Below, one piece after another: positions 1-3,767 of a DNA stretch of 5,684 nucleotides. Position 1 is the first letter of the stretch, and each line of letters begins with the position of its first letter. Position numbers and translations under genes: made by a program. The notes below the pieces were generated by a model. It was not told the DNA's origin, did not search any database, and was given only the letters and a program-made list of their open reading frames with translations. Origin of the DNA: an uncultured Collinsella sp. (GTDB lineage Bacteria; Actinomycetota; Coriobacteriia; Coriobacteriales; Coriobacteriaceae); contig USNX01000093.1 in the NCBI GenBank assembly GCA_900556205.1, positions 1 to 5,684 of the forward strand. The letters are read 5' to 3'.

Positions 1-429
1 GTCTATGCCAAGATGCTCGGCGAGCGTATCGCCGACGGTCGTACGCGCGTGTACCTGGTCAACACCGGCTGGATTGGCGGCGGCTACGGCGTGGGCCATC
101 GCATCGAGCTGGCCTACACGCGCTCGCTGGTCGCGCGCGCCCTCGACGGCACCATCGAGGACAGCGAGTTCGTGCACGACGACATCTTTAACGTCGACAT
201 TCCCACGACGTGCCACGGCGTGCCCGATGGCATCCTGGTGCCGCGCCAATACTGGCAGAGCACCGCGCGCTATGACGAGGCCGCGCACAACCTGGCGGTG
301 ATGTTCGAGGAGAACTTCGAGAAGAAGTACTCGCACCTGCCCGAGTCCGTCAAAGCCGCCGGTCCGCACGCTCAAGTACACGCCGACGCCCGTCATCGCG
401 GCCGCGGCCTGCTGGGACTCCGCCACTAG
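1..429 (+). CDS. pckA: ATP-dependent phosphoenolpyruvate carboxykinase, C-terminal part (5' end outside window)
   Basis: Cytosolic enzyme of the PEP-pyruvate-oxaloacetate node; the family interconverts oxaloacetate + ATP with PEP + ADP + CO2, and many anaerobes run it in the CO2-fixing direction. The fragment is open from the first base and gives 142 residues. It aligns by eye with the C-terminus of E. coli PckA: YLVNTGW at 18-24, the glycine-rich GGGYGVGHRIE stretch at 26-36 (E. coli GTGKRIS, adenine-binding region), a TR pair at 40-41, IFNVDIPT at 62-69, ILVPRQYW at 78-85, and AAGP at 119-122. E. coli PckA ends two residues after AAGP, whereas this frame runs 20 residues further, to a TAG at 427. 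That tail is rich in His and Arg and does not resemble the family, while the adjacent frame carries GC-rich third positions over the same stretch. The 3' end may therefore be frameshifted or read through. A hairpin repeat follows 19 nt after the stop. Family assignment is firm; the true C-terminus is not. Confidence 0.93.
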   Translation, partial: VYAKMLGERIADGRTRVYLVNTGWIGGGYGVGHRIELAYTRSLVARALDGTIEDSEFVHDDIFNVDIPTTCHGVPDGILVPRQYWQSTARYDEAAHNLAVMFEENFEKKYSHLPESVKAAGPHAQVHADARHRGRGLLGLRH

Positions 430-448
430 CTTCGCCGTGAGTCCATAT

Positions 449-485
449 CCACCACAAAGGGGACAGGCACCTTTGTGGTGGTTTT
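449..485 (+). repeat. Palindromic hairpin repeat, copy 1 (inverted orientation), terminator-like
   Basis: A perfect 12-bp stem, CCACCACAAAGG (449-460) with CCTTTGTGGTGG (470-481), encloses a 9-nt loop GGACAGGCA and is followed by TTTT (482-485). The loop is the exact reverse complement of the loop in copies 2 and 3, so this copy lies in the opposite orientation. It begins 19 nt after the pckA stop and has the form of an intrinsic terminator for it, although the T-tract is short. Confidence 0.9.
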
Positions 486-512
486 GCTCACGTGGATGAC
501 TCGGGTTACAAT
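484..512 (+). promoter_or_regulatory. Putative sigma-70-type promoter of the B3/4-domain gene
   Basis: TTGCTC (484-489) lies 17 nt before TACAAT (507-512), a 5/6 match to the -10 consensus. The -35 matches only at TTG. The -35 overlaps the T-tract of hairpin repeat copy 1, so the end of the previous unit and this promoter share bases. Transcription would start near 519, leaving a leader of roughly 137 nt before the start codon at 657. Inferred from sequence pattern only. Confidence 0.5.
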
Positions 513-518
513 ACGCCT

Positions 519-656
519 GACATATCGTCCCCTTCTCCGGATGGGGACAGCGCAAGCGTTCTTGTGACGGCACCGTAGGACTTTGAAGGTGGCCGTTGTA
601 AGGGCGCTTTTTGTTTAGGCGCCCTCACTCGGGCGCGCACAATGAAGGGAGAGCGT
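519..656 (+). promoter_or_regulatory. Structured 5' leader of the B3/4-domain gene (candidate cis-regulatory RNA)
   Basis: The leader can fold into almost contiguous hairpins. H1 pairs GTCCCC (527-532) with GGGGAC (543-548). H2 pairs CGCAAG (551-556) with CTTGTG (561-566), with one G-U pair and a CGTT tetraloop. H3 pairs ACGGCACC (567-574) with the complementary arm ending at 597, with one bulged base. H4 pairs AGGGCGC (601-607) with GCGCCCT (619-625) around a T-rich loop. The 3' arm of H4 can instead pair as GCGCCC (619-624) with GGGCGC (631-636), which would place a hairpin 8 nt before the Shine-Dalgarno AAGGGAG (645-651). Two mutually exclusive stems are typical of riboswitches and attenuators. 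I do not recognise a known class: the T-box core and the usual TPP, SAM, glycine and cobalamin motifs are not visible. Confidence 0.45.
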
Positions 657-1376
657 ATGAAGAGCTTTATTGCCGAGGATTCATTCTGGGAGCTGTTTCC
701 GCAGGCAGCGGTCGGTGTTGTGGTCGTGGAGGGCATGAAGCCCACGGCTCAGATTCCTCAAGAGGACGTGGATGCGATTGCGGCGTTTCTCGACCGCGCC
801 AATATCGATGCGGAGCGTCATCTGACCAGCGACACTATCAGCGAGAACGCGCCGGTTAAGGCATGGCGCGAGGCGTATCGCCTGTTCAAGACCAAGAAGG
901 GCGCGCGTTGCTCAGTTGAGAACCTGCTCAAGCGCGTGCTCAAAGGCAAGCCGGTCGGCCACATCACACCGGCGGTGGATATCTACAACACGATTTCGTT
1001 GACTTATGCGCTGCCCGTTGGCGGCGAGGACCTGCATGCGATTGAGGGAGATCTTCGCTTGAAGGTGACCGATGGTGGCGATGCGTTCTTGCCGCTTGGC
1101 GAGGAGGCGGACGATCCGACGCTGCCCGGCGAGCTCGCCTACATCGACGATGCGGGCGCTGTGTGCCGCTGCTGGAACTGGCGCGACGGCGTTCGCACGG
1201 CGCTGTCCGATGATTCGGCCGATGCGTTCCTGGCGATTGAGTGCGTGGAGCCCGAGCGGATGGGGGATTGCCAGGCCGCGATCGATCGCTTAGCCGAGCT
1301 GCTCGAGCGCTATCTGGGAGCGACGGTTGTCGTTAAGACGCTTGTGACCCGCGACAATCCCTGCGTGGAGCTGTAG
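657..1376 (+). CDS. Solo B3/4 (PheRS beta-chain B3/B4) domain protein, COG3382-like
   Basis: A 239-residue soluble protein with no signal peptide or membrane segment. It resembles stand-alone proteins carrying the B3/B4 domain, which in the phenylalanyl-tRNA synthetase beta chain holds the editing site that clears mischarged Tyr-tRNA-Phe. Visible landmarks are WREAYRLF at 70-77, a basic helix SVENLLKRVLKGK at 86-98, VDIYNTISL at 107-115, and PGELAY at 157-162 followed by CRCWNWRD at 170-177, all as in this family. The role of the solo proteins is not settled; editing or deacylation of tRNA is an inference from the domain. The start at ATG 657 is chosen because AAGGGAG (645-651) sits 5 nt before it; ATG 642 would place that Shine-Dalgarno inside the gene. 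The gene appears monocistronic, with its own promoter and structured leader upstream and hairpin repeat copy 2 starting 28 nt after the stop. Confidence 0.85.
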   Translation: MKSFIAEDSFWELFPQAAVGVVVVEGMKPTAQIPQEDVDAIAAFLDRANIDAERHLTSDTISENAPVKAWREAYRLFKTKKGARCSVENLLKRVLKGKPVGHITPAVDIYNTISLTYALPVGGEDLHAIEGDLRLKVTDGGDAFLPLGEEADDPTLPGELAYIDDAGAVCRCWNWRDGVRTALSDDSADAFLAIECVEPERMGDCQAAIDRLAELLERYLGATVVVKTLVTRDNPCVEL

Positions 1377-1404
1377 CGACGCCTGCGGATCATGTTCGCC
1401 GGTC

Positions 1405-1446
1405 AAAACCACCACAAAGGTGCCTGTCCCCTTTGTGGTGGTTTTT
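1405..1446 (+). repeat. Palindromic hairpin repeat, copy 2, terminator-like
   Basis: The stem is a perfect 16 bp because the shared 12-bp arms are extended by AAAA on the left (1405-1408) and TTTT on the right (1442-1445). The loop is TGCCTGTCC (1421-1429). The flanking A- and T-tracts give it the form of a bidirectional intrinsic terminator. It starts 28 nt after the stop of the B3/4 gene and ends 104 nt before marR. Confidence 0.92.
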
Positions 1447-1457
1447 ATGTTGATGGG

Positions 1458-1517
1458 TTAACAAATGGGGTATTTGGGTACGGGTGTCGCCTTATGCGAC
1501 TAAGATGTTTACCCGTA
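1458..1517 (+). promoter_or_regulatory. Candidate operator/leader region of the MarR-family gene, with inverted repeats
   Basis: Three symmetric or shared elements lie just upstream of marR. CAAAT (1462-1466) and ATTTG (1472-1476) form a perfect inverted repeat with a 5-nt spacer, a layout compatible with a dimeric winged-helix operator. TTAACAAATG (1458-1467) recurs with one change upstream of degV (2024-2033). TACGGGT (1479-1485) and ACCCGTA (1511-1517) form a second inverted repeat, enclosing a GTCGC/GCGAC hairpin (1486-1490, 1496-1500). TAAGAT at 1501-1506 is a possible -10, but no convincing -35 is correctly spaced. MarR regulators commonly bind their own promoters, so autoregulation is a reasonable inference. 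Confidence 0.4.
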
Positions 1518-1549
1518 AGCATTATGCAAGCGAAAGGCGGTCGTCTCCC

Positions 1550-1999
1550 ATGCAGCAGAACGACGAGACACGTTTCGAGGACTTTGTCGGACTGATCAGC
1601 GGGCTCTACAAGGAGATTCAGCGCATTAAGACATCCGAGGGCGCAAGGCTGGGCCTCAAGGGCTCCGACGTTATGTGCCTTTACTATCTTGAGCGCAGCA
1701 AGGACGGCCTGACTGGCGCTGACCTGGCTCGCATGGCAGGCGTGACCCGCGCCGCCGTCTCGCGTACGCTCGCGCATCTGGAGGAGGGCGGCTACGTCGA
1801 GGTCGACGATTCGGGCGATGCCGCCGTTAAGTATCGTGCTCCGGTGCGCCTGACCGCTCTGGGCGGCGAGAGCATGAGCGAAGCGGACCGCATCATTCGC
1901 GAGGTGCTCGATACCACCGGTAAGGCTATGGGTGTGGAGCAGCGCGAGCAGATGTATGCGTCGCTGCGCACGATTCTCAACACCCTGCGCGAGCTGTAG
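1550..1999 (+). CDS. MarR-family winged-helix transcriptional regulator
   Basis: A 149-residue DNA-binding protein of MarR size and layout. An N-terminal helix (about 8-30) would form the dimer interface with the C-terminal helices (about 108-149). The winged helix-turn-helix spans about 36-104: helix 2 LKGSDVMCLYYL (36-47), LTGADLARMAGV (54-65), the recognition helix TRAAVSRTLAHLEEGG (66-81), and the wing VEVDDSGD...YRAPVRLTALG (83-105). MarR proteins usually repress nearby genes and release DNA on binding a small ligand; the ligand here is unknown. ATG 1550 is preferred: AGGCGG (1535-1540) lies 9 nt upstream, and residues before it (from ATG 1505 or GTG 1484) do not look like MarR sequence. 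No terminator hairpin follows, and degV begins 119 nt downstream in the same direction, so co-transcription is possible. With degV next door, a role in lipid or fatty-acid control is plausible but unproven. Confidence 0.9.
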   Translation: MQQNDETRFEDFVGLISGLYKEIQRIKTSEGARLGLKGSDVMCLYYLERSKDGLTGADLARMAGVTRAAVSRTLAHLEEGGYVEVDDSGDAAVKYRAPVRLTALGGESMSEADRIIREVLDTTGKAMGVEQREQMYASLRTILNTLREL

Positions 2000-2118
2000 G
2001 GCCGCCAAGGCTTTTGCTTCCAATTAACAACTGCATAGTCCTGTTTGAGCGCGTATACCGTGCCGGGGCCTTGCTGTCAAAATTCCCTGCGCGGGACCTG
2101 CGCAAGAAAGGATTCGCT
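2000..2118 (+). promoter_or_regulatory. marR-degV intergenic region with shared word TTAACAACTG
   Basis: A 119-nt gap, the only plus-strand junction without the palindromic hairpin. TTAACAACTG (2024-2033) differs at one base from TTAACAAATG upstream of marR, at nearly the same distance from the start codon. It sits in a gapped palindrome CAnTTnnnAAnTG (2021-2033). CCTGCGC is directly repeated before the ribosome binding site (2090-2096, 2098-2104 region), where short competing GC stems are possible. I see no well-formed -35/-10 pair. Confidence 0.3.
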
Positions 2119-2973
2119 ATGTCCGTCCGCATTATTACCGATTCCGCAAGCGATATGTCGCCGGCCGAGCACCCAGCACTGGCCGTTTTGCCGCTGTCCG
2201 TCACCTTTGGCACCGATGTGTACATGGATGGCATCGACATCGATCACCAGCGCTTTTACGAGATGCTCGTGGAGCGCGATGAGCTGCCCAAGACCGGCCA
2301 GGTCAACCCGTACGCGTTTTCGCAGGCGATTGCCAAGGTTCGTGAAGCCGGCGATGAGGCTGTGATTATTACCGTGGGCGCTAAGCTATCAGGCACCAAT
2401 CAGAGTGCCCGTACCGCACTTGCCGAGGCGCCGGGCGGCGACGTGTACGTGGTGGATAGCAATAACGTCACTCTGGGCGAGCGTGTCCTGGTCGAGTATG
2501 CCCTGCGCCTGGTGGATGAGGGCCGTAGTGCGGCCCAGATCGCGGCGGCCGTCGAGGCCGTCCGTGACCGCGTGGTCGTCATCGGCCTGCTCGAGACGCT
2601 GGAGTACCTGGTGCGCGGCGGTCGTCTGTCTGCTGCGGCCGGCGCCGTGGGCACGCTGCTCAACGTAAAGCCTGTGGTGGCTGTCGAGGACGGTCTGATC
2701 GTGCAGCTGGGCAAGGCGCGCGGTTCCAAGAACGGCCGCAACCTGCTGAACCAAAAGGTCGAAAAGGCGGGCGGCATCGACTTTTCCATGCCGCTGGCGC
2801 TCGGCTATACGGGTCTTTCGGATGCGGTGCTCAAGAAGTATATCGAGGACAGTGCCGCGTTGTGGGCCGGCCATGCCGAGGGTGAGCTGCCCATCCACAC
2901 TATCGGCGCCACCATCGGTACCCACGTAGGCCCTGGCGCCGTAGCCGTAGCCTTCTTCCAGCCCGCCAACTAA
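2119..2973 (+). CDS. DegV-family (FakB-like) fatty-acid-binding protein
   Basis: A 284-residue cytosolic protein covering the whole usual DegV length of about 280-290. Proteins of this family bind a fatty acid between two domains; FakB members present it to the kinase FakA, which makes acyl phosphate for phospholipid synthesis. Landmarks: IITDSASDM at 5-13 (DegV N-terminal signature), PKTGQVN at 57-63, GAKLSGTNQSA at 87-97 (ligand-binding loop, usually LSGTYQSA), VDSNNVTLG at 112-120, LEYLVRGGRL at 161-170, LLNVKPVV at 180-187, and the C-terminal GTHVGPGAVAVAF at 267-279. ATG 2119 is chosen because AAAGGA (2107-2112) lies 6 nt upstream and the DegV homology begins at once. No fakA is visible here, so the kinase partner must be elsewhere if this is a true FakB. 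Hairpin repeat copy 3 begins 9 nt after the stop. Confidence 0.93.
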   Translation: MSVRIITDSASDMSPAEHPALAVLPLSVTFGTDVYMDGIDIDHQRFYEMLVERDELPKTGQVNPYAFSQAIAKVREAGDEAVIITVGAKLSGTNQSARTALAEAPGGDVYVVDSNNVTLGERVLVEYALRLVDEGRSAAQIAAAVEAVRDRVVVIGLLETLEYLVRGGRLSAAAGAVGTLLNVKPVVAVEDGLIVQLGKARGSKNGRNLLNQKVEKAGGIDFSMPLALGYTGLSDAVLKKYIEDSAALWAGHAEGELPIHTIGATIGTHVGPGAVAVAFFQPAN

Positions 2974-2982
2974 CCGACCTGC

Positions 2983-3027
2983 CATAAACCACCACAAAGG
3001 TGCCTGTCCCCTTTGTGGTGGTTTATG
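2983..3027 (+). repeat. Palindromic hairpin repeat, copy 3 (longest stem)
   Basis: A perfect 18-bp stem (2983-3000 with 3010-3027): the shared 12-bp arms extended by CATAAA on the left and TTTATG on the right. The loop TGCCTGTCC (3001-3009) is identical to copy 2. It starts 9 nt after the degV stop. Its T-tract is only TTT before ATG interrupts, so termination may be leaky. It ends 26 nt before the start codon of the next gene. Confidence 0.93.
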
Positions 3028-3053
3028 CTTTTCCGGGTGGAAGGGAGCGAGCA

Positions 3054-3374
3054 ATGGCGTCTGAGGGCTTTTTTGAACGGGTGTACGAGGTGGTCGAGCA
3101 GATCCCCGAGGGGATGGTCGCCACGTATGGTCAGGTGGCACTGCTTGCCGGTCGACCACGAAGTGCGCGGTATGTGGGGTATGCCCTGCATAGCAATCCG
3201 CGCCCCGGCGAGATTCCCTGTCACCGCGTGGTGTTTGCCGACGGGCGCATATGGGAGGGTTTTGCTTTTGGCGGTCCCGATGCTCAACGTGAGCTTTTGC
3301 TAGGGGAGGGTGTGGCGTTTAAGGACGACATGCACGTCGACTTGGCCGTCTGTCGTTGGCCTGCCGGACTCTAA
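3054..3374 (+). CDS. Short MGMT-family DNA alkyltransferase (methylated-DNA-protein cysteine methyltransferase domain)
   Basis: A 106-residue protein that is essentially only the C-terminal DNA-binding/catalytic domain of O6-alkylguanine-DNA alkyltransferases. These repair proteins flip the damaged base and move the alkyl group to a cysteine. Landmarks: helix-turn-helix VATYGQVALLAGRPRSARYVG (22-42), with Y25 and R39 at the positions of human MGMT Y114 and the arginine finger R128, SNP at 47-49, and PCHRVV (55-60) with the acceptor Cys at 56. LLLGEG (81-86) supplies the conserved Glu. Because Cys is present, it is not a classic alkyltransferase-like protein of the PWHR type, although the absence of the N-terminal domain recalls that group. 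ATG 3054 is used: AAGGGAG (3041-3047) lies 6 nt upstream, whereas the in-frame GTG at 3000 lies inside the hairpin repeat. Repeat copy 4 begins 16 nt after the stop. Confidence 0.9.
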   Translation: MASEGFFERVYEVVEQIPEGMVATYGQVALLAGRPRSARYVGYALHSNPRPGEIPCHRVVFADGRIWEGFAFGGPDAQRELLLGEGVAFKDDMHVDLAVCRWPAGL

Positions 3375-3390
3375 CAGCTCTGCCGTGGCC

Positions 3391-3431
3391 AGAACCACCA
3401 CAAAGGTGCCTGTTCCCTTTGTGGTGGTTTT
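3391..3431 (+). repeat. Palindromic hairpin repeat, copy 4, terminator-like
   Basis: The same 12-bp arms (3395-3406, 3416-3427), extended to 16 bp with one G-U pair by AGAA on the left and TTTT on the right. The loop is TGCCTGTTC (3407-3415), one C-to-T change from copies 2 and 3. It starts 16 nt after the alkyltransferase stop and resembles an intrinsic terminator. Confidence 0.9.
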
Positions 3432-3511
3432 CTGTTGCAGGTTTACCGGGGCTAACTTATGGAGAAGCTATGGCGGAGCATATTGACGCTAGAAAGTAAA
3501 CCACGGTGAAC

Positions 3512-3663
3512 TATATTGTATTCAGCAACGGAGCAGGCAATAGGCGATGAAAAAGCCTGCCCTGTTGAGTTTGATTCGCATTCCTCCCCTCTGTGCGATT
3601 CAACGGTGTACTTCGGGAACAGGCCCGCTGGCAACTAACTGCCGGCGGGCCTGTTCCTGTTTG
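3512..3663 (+). ncRNA. Candidate small RNA in the 393-nt gene-free gap (strand not certain)
   Basis: The stretch between the alkyltransferase stop and trpS has no convincing protein gene but dense secondary structure. TATATT (3512-3517) is a good -10, but no -35 is properly spaced (TTGACG at 3483-3488 is 23 nt away). Hairpin A pairs GCAGGC (3533-3538) with GCCTGC (3555-3560). Hairpin B pairs TTGATTCGCA (3571-3580) with TGCGATTCAA (3594-3603), with one mismatch, exposing the pyrimidine-rich loop TTCCTCCCCTCTG (3581-3593). A strong terminal hairpin follows (3614-3659). The CCTCCC loop is complementary to Shine-Dalgarno sequences, as in some regulatory RNAs of Gram-positive bacteria. Alternative pairings exist between 3530-3538 and 3649-3657 and between 3561-3566 and 3618-3623. 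I do not recognise a known RNA family. Confidence 0.35.
3614..3659 (+). terminator. Long GC-rich hairpin, possible terminator
   Basis: A stem of about 19 bp (3614-3632 with 3641-3659), including two G-U pairs, with an 8-nt loop AACTAACT. The central part, GGAACAGGCCCGC (3616-3628) with GCGGGCCTGTTCC (3645-3657), is perfect. The following bases, TTTGT, are only a weak U-tract and there is no T-tract on the minus side. It could end the candidate small RNA or be a structural element. Confidence 0.5.
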
Positions 3664-3704
3664 TCGGGGGAGTGCGATGGGCGGAGCCGAACAGGTCGGG
3701 CATC

Positions 3705-3732
3705 AAAAAAGGCGGACGCCGTAGCGCCCGCC
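3705..3732 (-). terminator. Intrinsic terminator of trpS
   Basis: Read on the minus strand, GGCGGGCGC (3732-3724) pairs with GCGTCCGCC (3719-3711) around a 4-nt loop, 9 bp with one G-U, followed directly by TTTTTT (3710-3705). It lies 35 nt after the trpS stop codon. Confidence 0.88.
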
Positions 3733-3767
3733 CTAAAGCAATCGAAAGCTCAAGCCAGCAGATCGGT

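Noticed and set aside
519..656. T-box riboswitch upstream of the B3/4 gene
   Set aside because: The hallmark T-box sequence that pairs with the tRNA 3' end is not present, although the context made it attractive.
1445..2023. Minus-strand open frame of 192 codons opposite marR
   Set aside because: It lies antisense to a clear winged-helix protein, has no family features, and arises from the GC-rich codon bias of the plus-strand gene.
3000..3053. Upstream GTG start for the alkyltransferase, adding 18 residues
   Set aside because: It would translate the hairpin repeat; the added residues are not family-like, and ATG 3054 has a well-placed AAGGGAG.
2389..3159. Minus-strand open frame of 256 codons opposite degV
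   Set aside because: Antisense shadow of a well-recognised DegV protein that also crosses the palindromic repeat; rich in His, Arg and Gln with no domain features.
449..3431. Repeats read as a CRISPR array
   Set aside because: Only four copies, separated by whole genes at irregular distances and in both orientations; each is a palindrome after a stop codon.
3522..3581. Minus-strand 19-codon mini-ORF preceded by a purine-rich AGGGGAGGA
   Set aside because: The GGAGG is only 1 nt from the ATG, too close for normal initiation, and the same bases are the loop of the plus-strand hairpin. A tiny hydrophobic peptide cannot be excluded but is not supported.
3452..3634. Minus-strand open frame of 60 codons in the gene-free gap
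   Set aside because: No ribosome binding site at its start, no recognisable features, and it runs through the hairpin structures.
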